From an uncultured Flavobacteriales bacterium (GTDB taxonomy: Bacteria; Bacteroidota; Bacteroidia; Flavobacteriales_D; Parvicellaceae): a stretch of 47,987 nt of DNA. Under the pieces are notes generated by a model. That model worked only from the letters and a program-made list of their open reading frames with translations. It was not told the origin of the DNA and made no database searches. The stretch spans positions 1 through 47,987 of the forward strand of contig CAJWDP010000021.1 of the NCBI GenBank assembly GCA_913030835.1, given 5' to 3'. Within the stretch, counting starts at the first letter, position 1; each line of letters starts with the position of its first letter. Shown piece by piece: positions 22,484 to 31,261 of this stretch. Both the position numbers and the translations under genes were made by a program.

Positions 22484-24449
22484 TGGCTAGTGTTTCACCG
22501 GAAACGGGATCTGTGATCGCCTCAATAATTCGATTTCTTACTTCCTCATCAATTTCAACACCTTTTTCGTACATATACAATCGAGCATTTATTCGGTCAA
22601 TGAATTGAATTTTGGTATTAAGAGAGTTGCCGGAATGGAGCAGTTCCTGGCTAAGAATGGAAATTGGAGCAAGCTTCAATAATTTTTCTTCATGGAGCTT
22701 TCCAACATACGATTTGGGCTTAGTGGTCAATGCGTCAAGACTATAGATCTCGTCCTTGCCATCGAGCATATACCAATAAGCTCCGCAAAGAGTAGAGCTG
22801 AAAAATGGATCACGGCTCGATGCTGATCTTTCGTACGTGTTTCTGGACAGGGAAACCACCTTAACCGGATTGTTCAATTCTTGATTGATTCTTTGTGCTT
22901 CAGCAATGTATGATGCTGAATATTGCTTCGTGGAAACCGTTTCAGAAGTAATTAGTTGGGTTATTGTCAGGGTCGACAAAAGAAGCAAGAAAAGGGATGT
23001 GAGAAGCCTAACGGGAAGAGAATCGCTGGAGAACCAATTCACACAAATTAACCAGATAGTGGTATTAAAACAGGCAACCGAAGCGAGTACAAAAAATTGG
23101 TAAGAATCCTGTCCGAGAAAGCGTAACGTTACCCAGGATAATAGTCCGAACAGCCATACCATCCCAGCAATTGAAATGATCTTGAGGATTTTTCTATTTA
23201 TTCTGCTTTTTAAGAAAATCCGTAACCCCAGAATGAACACAATCGGCACGCTGTAAACCAATAGCGTGGATACACTTATGTTTTTCATTAAATAGAACCA
23301 ATCGGCTCGGTAGGATGACTGCTTCAAATAGTCAGCAAATCCAATTCCATTATTGGATAGTAGTTCCGAGGATATTGAATTCCCTAAAACTACATAAGCG
23401 GTTGGAATAGAGATCAATAGTATTCCGGAGCTTATTATCCACTTAACCGAAGTCTTCCAGTTTATTTTTTTGAAAATCAGAGCTGAAAAAATAAGACTTG
23501 GTATGGTCAAGGCGATCGAAGGGAAAGAGGAAATGTTAACCACCGGGAGCAGACACAATACAAGCAAGGCTTCCCATTTGTGGTTTTTTAAATAGAGTAG
23601 TGCTGTCATTAAAATCACCAAATAAATGGGGAGTGATTTATAATACATGCCGTGCTCCATTGGGTTATAGGCAAGCAATCCAACATATTGATAATCGGCT
23701 GAATCCAACAGGTCAATCGGAAAGTAAGTTTGAACCAACACTCCCGATATTCCGATTAACAAAATTTGATAGGATTTTGCATTAGGATTCAGCTTACGCG
23801 CTATTGCCATGAATCCTGCACTCACCACTATTGCGAAAGCGGGAACGGTTATAAGGAGGTAGCTCAACGTAGGATTCGTCCCGAATAGGCCATAAATCAG
23901 AGAATTGAACCATTCAATAAAATAATGGTACGGAACCATGTCTGAAAGCTGCTCCGTGAGCTCAGAACCATAGAAATAGTTGTTTTCAATTCCGGTTTCC
24001 CAAAGCGTTTCAGAAAGCGATGCGTAATACAATATATCCTGATTCGGAATTAGCAATTCCACCTCTTGAAAAGAAACAAATTGGATTACTGAGAGGGCCA
24101 CTACAAAAATCAGTAGAGAGCTGATCACAAAAAGTCCTTTTAATACGTTTTTTTTGTTAGGCAATGGCAGGCCTGATTTCAATCGAAAACGGATTGATTG
24201 TTTATTTGCGATTGCGATGAGAAATGCGAAGACTACAAGTATTATATGTATCGTTTGGCCACCTGTTTTTATCAAGGACGCTACCAACACAACAATTGCA
24301 AGTCCGGTAAAACCATAAACGAACAACTTTTCTTCTACACTGGCATCATATGCATCTAGAGTTGATTTGATCGATGAACGGCCCACAAATACAACGATCA
24401 GTATGGACAGCAATGCCAATATGAAATAGGATGTGGTGGTGAGGGCCAT
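22467..24449 (-). CDS. Large polytopic membrane protein, possible GT-C-type glycosyltransferase
   Basis: This 660-residue protein has about 13 predicted hydrophobic spans from the first residues (TTTSYFILALLSILIVVFVG) to about residue 500, then a ~150-residue soluble C-terminal domain (RSASSRDPFFSSTLCGAYWY, VGKLHEEKLLKLAPISILSQ). After the fourth or fifth span there is an Asp-containing loop (LIPNQDILYYASLSETLWE), and later WFNSLIYGLFGTNPTLSYLL. This layout resembles GT-C enzymes, which use lipid-linked sugars and have an acidic residue in the first large outer loop, but I cannot name a family. Its position next to a DPM-like GT2 gene fits that idea, although it is on the other strand. Confidence 0.7.
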   Translation of the reverse strand: MALTTTSYFILALLSILIVVFVGRSSIKSTLDAYDASVEEKLFVYGFTGLAIVVLVASLIKTGGQTIHIILVVFAFLIAIANKQSIRFRLKSGLPLPNKKNVLKGLFVISSLLIFVVALSVIQFVSFQEVELLIPNQDILYYASLSETLWETGIENNYFYGSELTEQLSDMVPYHYFIEWFNSLIYGLFGTNPTLSYLLITVPAFAIVVSAGFMAIARKLNPNAKSYQILLIGISGVLVQTYFPIDLLDSADYQYVGLLAYNPMEHGMYYKSLPIYLVILMTALLYLKNHKWEALLVLCLLPVVNISSFPSIALTIPSLIFSALIFKKINWKTSVKWIISSGILLISIPTAYVVLGNSISSELLSNNGIGFADYLKQSSYRADWFYLMKNISVSTLLVYSVPIVFILGLRIFLKSRINRKILKIISIAGMVWLFGLLSWVTLRFLGQDSYQFFVLASVACFNTTIWLICVNWFSSDSLPVRLLTSLFLLLLSTLTITQLITSETVSTKQYSASYIAEAQRINQELNNPVKVVSLSRNTYERSASSRDPFFSSTLCGAYWYMLDGKDEIYSLDALTTKPKSYVGKLHEEKLLKLAPISILSQELLHSGNSLNTKIQFIDRINARLYMYEKGVEIDEEVRNRIIEAITDPVSGETLAIISEK

Positions 24450-24486
24450 TTTCCCTGAGTATTATCGTGTTGACGTAAGGTACAAC

Positions 24487-25323
24487 TTATGTATCCAACA
24501 GTCGAATTCCGTCTTTCTCAATTTTGATCTTTCGATCTTTGTAAAGCGATCCAATGGTCTTTTTGAACGTCTTTTTGCTCATTCCCAACGTTTGTGCAAT
24601 CAAATCCGGATCACTTTTGTCATTTAGCGGTAGAAACCCATTGTTGTCGCGCAATTTGTCCAAAATGCCGGCTGTATTTGATTTGACATTGGAGTAGCCT
24701 TGCTGTTGCAAACTGATGTCTATTTTGTTGTCGGGCCGGATCAGTTTAACATATCCTTTTGTGCGATCCCCCATCTTGATTTCCTCAAATACTTCATTGC
24801 TGTAGATCAGCCCATGATGCTTTCCATTGACGATCACTTTGGTTCCAAGATCCGTTTTGCTCCAAATGATGATGTCTACTTGATCTCCTTTCTTCAGTTC
24901 GTGCTTGGCGTTATTCAAATACTTGGATATCTTATTAGAGCCCACGAGTCGATTGGTTTCTTCGTCTAAATACAGGTAAATGAGGTAATAGTACCCTTCC
25001 TTCATTTCCTTGTTCTGTTCCCGAAATGGTACCAAAAGATCTTTTGACAGCCCCCAATTCATAAATGTGCCGTATCGCGTATTACCAACCGCCTTTAGCA
25101 TAGCAAAGTCATTGAGTTCAATAAGCGGAGCTTCCGTTGTTGCCACAGGTCGGTCTTCCGAATCGTTGTAAACAAAAACGGTCATTTCGTCATCGACTTT
25201 CAATTCCGGAGTTAAATACCTCTTGGGTAGCAAAATACTGTTCGCTTTCTCATCCTCCAGGTAGGCACCTTGTTCCAAGATTCTATCGACCCGCAATTTG
25301 TTTTGTTCTCCAATTTTGATCAT
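24487..25323 (-). CDS. cvfB: CvfB/YitL-like S1-domain RNA-binding protein
   Basis: This 278-residue protein matches CvfB (YitL). It has tandem S1-like OB folds: IKIGEQNKLRVDRILEQGAY with LPKRYLTPELKVDDEMTVFV, then FMNWGLSKDLLVPFREQNKE, then LIYSNEVFEEIKMGDRTKGY. A C-terminal winged helix follows (NNGFLPLNDKSDPDLIAQTL, LGMSKKTFKKTIGSLYKDRK). CvfB binds RNA and affects virulence-factor expression in Staphylococcus. In Bacteroidota the role is untested. It starts 3 bp after the stop of a DEAD-box helicase gene, so the two are almost surely co-transcribed, consistent with a shared RNA function. Confidence 0.92.
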   Translation of the reverse strand: MIKIGEQNKLRVDRILEQGAYLEDEKANSILLPKRYLTPELKVDDEMTVFVYNDSEDRPVATTEAPLIELNDFAMLKAVGNTRYGTFMNWGLSKDLLVPFREQNKEMKEGYYYLIYLYLDEETNRLVGSNKISKYLNNAKHELKKGDQVDIIIWSKTDLGTKVIVNGKHHGLIYSNEVFEEIKMGDRTKGYVKLIRPDNKIDISLQQQGYSNVKSNTAGILDKLRDNNGFLPLNDKSDPDLIAQTLGMSKKTFKKTIGSLYKDRKIKIEKDGIRLLDT

Positions 25324-25326
25324 AGA

Positions 25327-26445
25327 TTACGGATAAGGAATAGTATATACTGAAGATTCAATAAGTTTTTCAATGCGTTTGAACCAGCCGCGTTCTTTTG
25401 AGTTGACAAAGGTTAGAGCTACGCCTGTTGTATTCGCTCGAGCTGTTCTTCCGATTCTGTGCACATAATCTTCAGGAGCCTGAGGAACGTTGTAATTGAT
25501 CACCAGATTGATCCCTTTTATGTCTATTCCTCGGCTAATTACATCTGTCGCGACCAGAATTCGGAAATTTTTAGATTTAAAATTCCGCAGTACCTCTTCA
25601 CGATCTGTTTGTTCGAGGTCCGATGAAATACCCCGAACCGACAATTGGTTTCTAGTTAGACTTGACTCCAGCTTTTTTACGGCTTTTTTAGTTGAAGCAA
25701 AGATGATGATACTTTCATAGCTTTCTTTTTTGCTAATCAGTGAATTGACCAGCTCCACTTTATGCTCATCCTCAACATGATAAGCGGCTTGAAGAACCCC
25801 TTCTGCAGGTTTTGAAACTGCCATTGATACTTCTTGCGGATTATTTAGAATACGTTTGGCAAAACTTCTGATCTTCGGTGGCATTGTTGCACTAAACATC
25901 AGGTTTTGTCTTTCTTTCGGAAGAAAAGAAAGTATGCGGAGAATGTCGTCGTGAAAACCAATGTCCAGCATTCTGTCTGCTTCGTCTAATACTAGATGAG
26001 TGAGACCGGAGAGGTCTGCATGTCCCATCTGCAGGTGAGACAAGAGTTTACCGGGTGTTGCAATCAAAACGTCGACACCTTGTTCCAGGTTTTTTTTGGT
26101 TTGCACCCATTCATCTCCACCGGTTCCTCCGTACAGTGCCATGGAAGAAACATTTGTCGTATAGGAGAACCCATCCATTTGCTGATCAATTTGAATTGCC
26201 AATTCTCGGGTTGGAACAACAATCAATACTTTTGTTCCAGTGGTATTTTGTTGCATTACCGAATTGATAATCGGCAATAAGAATGCACCTGTTTTTCCTG
26301 TGCCGGTTTGAGCACATCCAATCAAGTCATTTCCTTCCATGACAATCGGGATTGCGCTTTCCTGAATCGGGGTGGCCTCTTTGAATCCCATATAATCCAA
26401 TGATTCCAGTAATCCTTCCTCGAAATCAAATTCGGTAAATTTCAT
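25327..26445 (-). CDS. DEAD-box ATP-dependent RNA helicase (RhlE/DeaD-like)
   Basis: From the ATG at 26445 the product is 372 residues; a start at 26481 would add an unconserved 12-residue N-terminus and is less likely. The helicase motifs are complete: Q motif (FKEATPIQESAIP), I (AQTGTGKT, 45-52), Ia (PTRELA), GG, TPGK, II (DEAD, 154-157), III (SAT, 175-177), IIFASTKK, VATDVISRGIDI (V), and VI (HRIGRTAR, 339-346). There is no long basic C-terminal tail, so it is a minimal two-RecA-domain helicase of the RhlE/CsdA group. Such enzymes remodel RNA in ribosome assembly, mRNA decay or cold response. It precedes cvfB by 3 bp. Confidence 0.94.
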   Translation of the reverse strand: MKFTEFDFEEGLLESLDYMGFKEATPIQESAIPIVMEGNDLIGCAQTGTGKTGAFLLPIINSVMQQNTTGTKVLIVVPTRELAIQIDQQMDGFSYTTNVSSMALYGGTGGDEWVQTKKNLEQGVDVLIATPGKLLSHLQMGHADLSGLTHLVLDEADRMLDIGFHDDILRILSFLPKERQNLMFSATMPPKIRSFAKRILNNPQEVSMAVSKPAEGVLQAAYHVEDEHKVELVNSLISKKESYESIIIFASTKKAVKKLESSLTRNQLSVRGISSDLEQTDREEVLRNFKSKNFRILVATDVISRGIDIKGINLVINYNVPQAPEDYVHRIGRTARANTTGVALTFVNSKERGWFKRIEKLIESSVYTIPYP

Positions 26446-26588
26446 TCTGCACTTTTCGTGGACCAAGTTACAACTATCCAAAGAATCTCAATCAATTTCT
26501 TCAGAAAGGTGAAAAATGGTTTATTTTCTTAATCGCATGTGTTATGAGTCTCGGGTAAAAGAAGATTTCTTTTTAGTCAAAAATTCAA

Positions 26589-29441
26589 TCATTCAATCAT
26601 CAACTGTTTTATGACTGGATCCTTTCCATCCAATTTGATCACTATGATATAACTGCCTGCGGCAAAATGATCTATATCCAATCGTGCTCTTCCATTTATT
26701 AGCGATTCAGCCAATATCAATCTCCCGAAATTATCGTACAGCTCAGCTGATCCCAAGAAATGCGATTGGGCTACAATTGTAACGTTTTGTGCCGCCGGGT
26801 TTGGGTAGATATATGCGTTATTTTGATCATGTTCATTCAGGTTCACCAAAACATTTACGATAGCTGTATCCATCAGCTGGCAACCATTGCTATCCGTGAT
26901 GGTAATGATATAGGTGTTTGCACATAAGTTATTTATTTCCAAAGTTGTATCGGGCAATATTGACCAGCTGATTGTGTATGGGCGTGTACCTCCAATAGGG
27001 TCGGCCGTAATAGACCCTTCGCAATTACCCAGACTATCTTGCTCGATGACGAATGTGTTCGTTATTTCCGTCGGAGAATTAATTGTGATAATTGGAGTTT
27101 CTATAGCGCATCCCATAGAATCTGTCACTAATGCTTGATAATCACCGGTAGGTATATAAAGCAAATTGCTTAAAGAATCTCCATGATTCCATAGGTAGGT
27201 GTAAGGTGCTGATCCCCCTGTAACAGATAGGCTAATACTACTATTCGAATCCTTAAAGCAAATGAAATCAGTACTCGTATAGCTCACCATAAGGCTATCC
27301 GGTGCGGTTATTTGAAAGGTATCTAGTTCTGCACAACCACGAATCGTATCGATTAATTCAACTGTGTAAGTTGTGTCGACTAAACTGTCAAGATAAGCTG
27401 CACCTGATCCTGTGCTCCAAGATACAAGCGTATTGTTACTATCGCTTAGGTATAGGATAATGCTGCCATCGTTAATTCCGTAGTTTACGCAGCTGATATT
27501 GGAGACACTTGCTGAATCCAAGACAGGTGATGGTTCCGGAACGAATACGGAATCCACCGTTACACAGCCATCCATGTGTGTTATCGTCACTGCATGCCAT
27601 CCGGCCCAAAGTCCGGTAGCTAATTTGGTTGAGTCTCCATTGGTCCAATCGAACATGCATGTGCTGAACATACATGGACAACCGGAAGAACTGACTGACA
27701 CTTGAGACGTGCTGTCGTCAGGGCATACTAGAGGAGGCATCGAGCTGAAAGAAATGACATAAGGATCGCTAATGGTAAACGATTGGTTGCCCAAGCAGCC
27801 TACCGAGTCTACTACAACTACATTGTAGGTGCCCGGAGAAAGATTTTGAATAGTGTCAACAATATCCCCCGTGGACCAAGTGCAGGTATAGGGAGCGACT
27901 CCACCAACAGGGTTTATATAGGCGTAGCCATCGTCGAATTCATTGCAGCTAATCTGTGCAAAGAAGAGGTTCGGATTGGTAGTGCCACAATTTGAGGCCA
28001 ATAGGTTGTACTGTCCATCAAAATTAGACCCCATATAGCTTCCCCAAGCAATTCCAACTCCCGGTATCGTAATAGATGTTTCCAATCGATTCACTTTAAA
28101 TCCATTTGGGTTCATCGGGTTAACACTGTCCGCTCTAAATGCATAAACGAAATCAACATAACCGTTACTATCAAGGTCGCACAACAATGGAGTAGAAGCA
28201 ATATTTACACCCGCTTGAGGAGAATAAATGGAATGCACAGAATCCGATTGAAAGTCAATACTCAGGAGTTCATGAATAAAATGGCTACCTGTATGCGTAT
28301 TTAATGAAACAATAACTTCATCTCGTCCATTGAGATCCATGTCAAGTGCATTTGCAGAGGCAAAATGCATATCCGCTATACTATCTTTCCACATTACATC
28401 TCCGGTTGATCCATCGATCATTACCTGATAATGATCAAAAAACGAAGGAGCCGACCCTTTACCAAGCACGGCAAATACATCAGGAGTAATCGTTCCAATA
28501 AAGTTGCCAATAACGGGCGCAGCACTTGATTCAGTTCCAGGATGAATAGATTCCCATAGCAAGCTTAAAGAATTCCCATCAAAGGCTCGGAGCGTGCCAT
28601 CATAGGCCTGGTTCACAATGTCCAGGGTTCCATCAAAATTGAGGTCAGCAAGACTTGTCGGAGCAATAAAACCTTTGTCAGGATCCGTTGCCAGAACTAC
28701 GGATGTGCTGATATCATTAGCCATGAGATCGGTAAGGTTGACCATATATAAGTTTCCTCCATCGTCTTCTCCTCCTGACCCGTAGATGATCTTAAGCTCT
28801 CCGGACCCTGACAAATCCGCAACAACTGCAGAGCAATATGTTTCTTCTCCATCCGGCATGGTATCCTTTGCAAGCACATTCCCGGTAACGGCATCTATCA
28901 CCAGTAGCATTCCAGGTTCTCTCAAGGTGTCAAAAGAAGGTAAAGCATGATTGCCTCCATTGGCAACAAGAATATCTTCAATTCCGTCAGAATTTTGATC
29001 CGGAATAAACTGTGGCGTGTAAAAATTAAACCAGCCGCTATCAACCGCTTCAGAGACAGGATGTGGGAAAAATTCCCATATCATTGCTCCCGTTGCTCCA
29101 TTAATAGCATAAAATTCCGCATAACGTCCACCTATAAAAACATCTTGAATGTTGTCTCCTGTAATATCCAAAAATTGCGCACTTCCAAACATTTCTTCAT
29201 CCGTTGCAAAATTCCAGATTTGACTTCCTGTAGCACCGTCTAGTGCGACCACTCCTCTTGATTCAGGACTCCCATCCAATCCTCCTCCAATAACAATATC
29301 GAGTATGTGATCGCTGTTCAGATGAACCGGCCTCGGGGAGGAAAATGTCGTTGACGTATCTACATGCTCACTCCAGACGAGGGTTTGGGCATAGGTAGTA
29401 ACGGATGCGATAAGCACGCTTATGACAAAAATAAATTTCAT
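26589..29441 (-). CDS. Secreted propeller protein with SprB-type repeats and T9SS type A domain
   Basis: This 950-residue protein has a signal peptide (MKFIFVISVLIASVTTYAQ). Residues ~20-480 resemble an FG-GAP/PQQ-type beta propeller (DGATGSQIWNFAT, repeated DxxxDGxxD-like calcium loops such as NSDGIEDILVANGG and NFDGTLDIV). Next come about five SprB/Ig-like repeats, some with the canonical GGxxPYTxxWSTGD and YNVVVVDSVGC text, and spaced Cys. The C-terminal ~75 residues are a type A T9SS sorting domain (AYIYPNPAAQNVTIV, LYDNFGRLIL). Propellers and SprB repeats suggest an adhesive or surface-recognition role; no catalytic motif is seen. The gene stands alone, divergent from the MBL gene. Confidence 0.9.
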   Translation of the reverse strand: MKFIFVISVLIASVTTYAQTLVWSEHVDTSTTFSSPRPVHLNSDHILDIVIGGGLDGSPESRGVVALDGATGSQIWNFATDEEMFGSAQFLDITGDNIQDVFIGGRYAEFYAINGATGAMIWEFFPHPVSEAVDSGWFNFYTPQFIPDQNSDGIEDILVANGGNHALPSFDTLREPGMLLVIDAVTGNVLAKDTMPDGEETYCSAVVADLSGSGELKIIYGSGGEDDGGNLYMVNLTDLMANDISTSVVLATDPDKGFIAPTSLADLNFDGTLDIVNQAYDGTLRAFDGNSLSLLWESIHPGTESSAAPVIGNFIGTITPDVFAVLGKGSAPSFFDHYQVMIDGSTGDVMWKDSIADMHFASANALDMDLNGRDEVIVSLNTHTGSHFIHELLSIDFQSDSVHSIYSPQAGVNIASTPLLCDLDSNGYVDFVYAFRADSVNPMNPNGFKVNRLETSITIPGVGIAWGSYMGSNFDGQYNLLASNCGTTNPNLFFAQISCNEFDDGYAYINPVGGVAPYTCTWSTGDIVDTIQNLSPGTYNVVVVDSVGCLGNQSFTISDPYVISFSSMPPLVCPDDSTSQVSVSSSGCPCMFSTCMFDWTNGDSTKLATGLWAGWHAVTITHMDGCVTVDSVFVPEPSPVLDSASVSNISCVNYGINDGSIILYLSDSNNTLVSWSTGSGAAYLDSLVDTTYTVELIDTIRGCAELDTFQITAPDSLMVSYTSTDFICFKDSNSSISLSVTGGSAPYTYLWNHGDSLSNLLYIPTGDYQALVTDSMGCAIETPIITINSPTEITNTFVIEQDSLGNCEGSITADPIGGTRPYTISWSILPDTTLEINNLCANTYIITITDSNGCQLMDTAIVNVLVNLNEHDQNNAYIYPNPAAQNVTIVAQSHFLGSAELYDNFGRLILAESLINGRARLDIDHFAAGSYIIVIKLDGKDPVIKQLMIE

Positions 29442-29487
29442 GTAGGTGTAATTCTTTAATGCGATTGGTAAAATACGGTTATTGTTT

Positions 29488-29509
29488 TTAATATTAAAGT
29501 CAATATTAA
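29488..29509. promoter_or_regulatory. 8-6-8 AT inverted repeat between divergent genes
   Basis: The arms TTAATATT (29488-29495) and AATATTAA (29502-29509) flank AAAGTC. It lies midway between the divergent starts of the T9SS propeller gene and the MBL gene. It may be an operator, but its AT-only composition makes a chance origin likely. Confidence 0.25.
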
Positions 29510-29578
29510 CTCTAAGTGGGATTCTTTACTTGAATTGAAAAGAAATAAAGCTTGGATTCAAACCCGCCGAATTGAAAT

Positions 29579-30553
29579 ATGGAAGCATCGAAATCAATGA
29601 AGGTCCAAGTAATGTATAATCTCTCTCAACTGTATTGGTTTTTCGGATCCTTACTTCTCTTTGTTACGCTATCTTCCGCTCATGGACAAGAAACAACGAA
29701 GCCCCATGTGATCGTGTTGGGTGTTGCACAGGACGGAGGATACCCTCACATAGGATGTGAAAAGAAGTGTTGCATGAGGGCTCATCATTCCAAGGATTCA
29801 TCAAGATTTGTAGTTTCAATTGCATTGGTTGATCCGAAGGAACAAAAATGGTGGCTATTTGAAGCAACGCCCGATATGGCTGATCAATTGCGTTTGTTCA
29901 GAGAGATCACTAAGGGAATATACCCGTATTTGCCGGAAGGAATTTTTGTGACTCATGCTCATATTGGCCATTATACAGGACTGATGGAGCTGGGGCGGGA
30001 GGCACTCGGGTCAAACAAGGTTCACGTCCATGCTTTACCAGGAATGTGCAAATTCTTACAATCAAATGGGCCTTGGAGTCAGTTAGTTGAGCTCAATAAC
30101 ATCGTTTTGATGAAGTGTGAAACGAATGCACCTGTGACTCTCTCAGAATCCGTAATGGTAACTCCATTTGCAGTTCCGCACAGAGATGAATTTTCGGAGA
30201 CAGCCGGTTTTAGGATTGAAACCAGAGGAAGAAACTATTTGTTCATTCCTGACATTGACAAATGGGAAAAATGGGAAAAGAACATTGTTAAAGAAGTTGA
30301 TTTGGTGGATGTTGCCTTTCTGGATGCCACATTTTGGTCCATTACAGAACTGCCATTCAGAAATATAAAAATGATACCGCATCCTTTGGTCTCAGAAACA
30401 ATTGAACATTTTAAAGATTCCGACTCGGACTTAAAGAGAAAGGTAACCTTTATACATTTCAATCACACCAATAAAATGATGTGGGATAAAGGTGCTCGAC
30501 AAGAAATTGAAGAGAGTGGTTTTTCCATAGCCATTCAAGGAGCTACGTATTGA
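29579..30553 (+). CDS. Exported PqqB-like metallo-beta-lactamase-fold hydrolase
   Basis: This 324-residue protein has a hydrophobic signal near residues 14-36 (YWFFGSLLLFVTLSSAHG); the starts at 29597 and 29612 are alternatives. The mature N-terminus has the PqqB-family signature VIVLGVAQDGGYPHIGC with a following CEKKCC cluster. The metal motif is H126-A-H128-I-G130-H131 (THAHIGHYTGL), where the canonical HxHxDH has Gly instead of Asp. Later ligands are plausible (FIPDIDKW, FIHFNHTN). PqqB is a hydroxylase-type MBL protein in PQQ synthesis, but no other pqq gene is present here and this protein is exported, so a PQQ role is unlikely. The substrate is unknown. Confidence 0.85.
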   Translation: MEASKSMKVQVMYNLSQLYWFFGSLLLFVTLSSAHGQETTKPHVIVLGVAQDGGYPHIGCEKKCCMRAHHSKDSSRFVVSIALVDPKEQKWWLFEATPDMADQLRLFREITKGIYPYLPEGIFVTHAHIGHYTGLMELGREALGSNKVHVHALPGMCKFLQSNGPWSQLVELNNIVLMKCETNAPVTLSESVMVTPFAVPHRDEFSETAGFRIETRGRNYLFIPDIDKWEKWEKNIVKEVDLVDVAFLDATFWSITELPFRNIKMIPHPLVSETIEHFKDSDSDLKRKVTFIHFNHTNKMMWDKGARQEIEESGFSIAIQGATY

Positions 30554-30563
30554 GAGAATTCAA

Positions 30564-31211
30564 TCAGTAATCAAGAGGAAAAGTGTATTTCCCGCCCGTT
30601 TTAGCAATCAGATTTCCATTTTTCAAGTCATAAATGTGTCCTTGGTATCTCTTTTTACCGTTTTCTCCACCCCAAAATCGAAATATGTGTAGCTCAAAAC
30701 CAGCTTCTCTTGAGTAGTCATTCCAGGGGCTGTTAAAGTAAAAAAAGACTCGCCAATCATCGGGCTCTCCCTTGAACTTGTTCTCTTTCGCAAGGTTGAA
30801 AATCCGATTATACGGTATTAGATCACATTGTTGGTTTTTATACAGCTTAACTTCCTGACTGAATCGCGGGTGAACAGGGTTATGGTCGGTGTCGATTTCC
30901 ACGGCTACTTCTGTTTTAAGATTTCTAGCCGTGTCTAATGTAATTACATAGAAAAATCGATAGGCCTCAATCTTGTTGCTATCAACCAGGTCGTCCCAAT
31001 GTTTAAATCGACCTTGAGAGTGAATGATCTGAGCATTCTTAATGTCCATCGTAATGTATCTCTCAAAAAAACAGGAGTCAAAATGGGATTTGATGATTGA
31101 ATCTGCGGTGCCTTCAACCTGTCTTAGATAATGCATCAATGTTGCCTGCGAAGTTACTTCATATGAAACAAGCAATAAAATGATCCCGATTACGAACCTT
31201 ACCATTATCAT
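30564..31211 (-). CDS. Small exported protein of unknown function
   Basis: This 215-residue protein has a signal peptide (MVRFVIGIILLLVSYEVTSQ, starting at the ATG at 31205 or 31211). The mature part is mixed alpha-beta with many aromatic residues (FYFNSPWNDYSREAGFELHI, YRFFYVITLDTARNL) and ends in a short strand (GGKYTFPLDY). It has no lipobox, no T9SS domain and no enzyme motif. I do not recognise its family. It converges with the MBL gene (10 bp apart) and is divergent from the RlmI-like gene. Confidence 0.72.
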   Translation of the reverse strand: MIMVRFVIGIILLLVSYEVTSQATLMHYLRQVEGTADSIIKSHFDSCFFERYITMDIKNAQIIHSQGRFKHWDDLVDSNKIEAYRFFYVITLDTARNLKTEVAVEIDTDHNPVHPRFSQEVKLYKNQQCDLIPYNRIFNLAKENKFKGEPDDWRVFFYFNSPWNDYSREAGFELHIFRFWGGENGKKRYQGHIYDLKNGNLIAKTGGKYTFPLDY

Positions 31212-31261
31212 AAATATAATGTTAGTTTCTTATTCAAGCAATATAATTTATAATTGCAACA

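Noticed and set aside
29579-30553. MBL protein as part of a PQQ synthesis operon
   Set aside because: No pqqA, C, D or E gene is nearby, the protein is exported, and its metal motif is altered.
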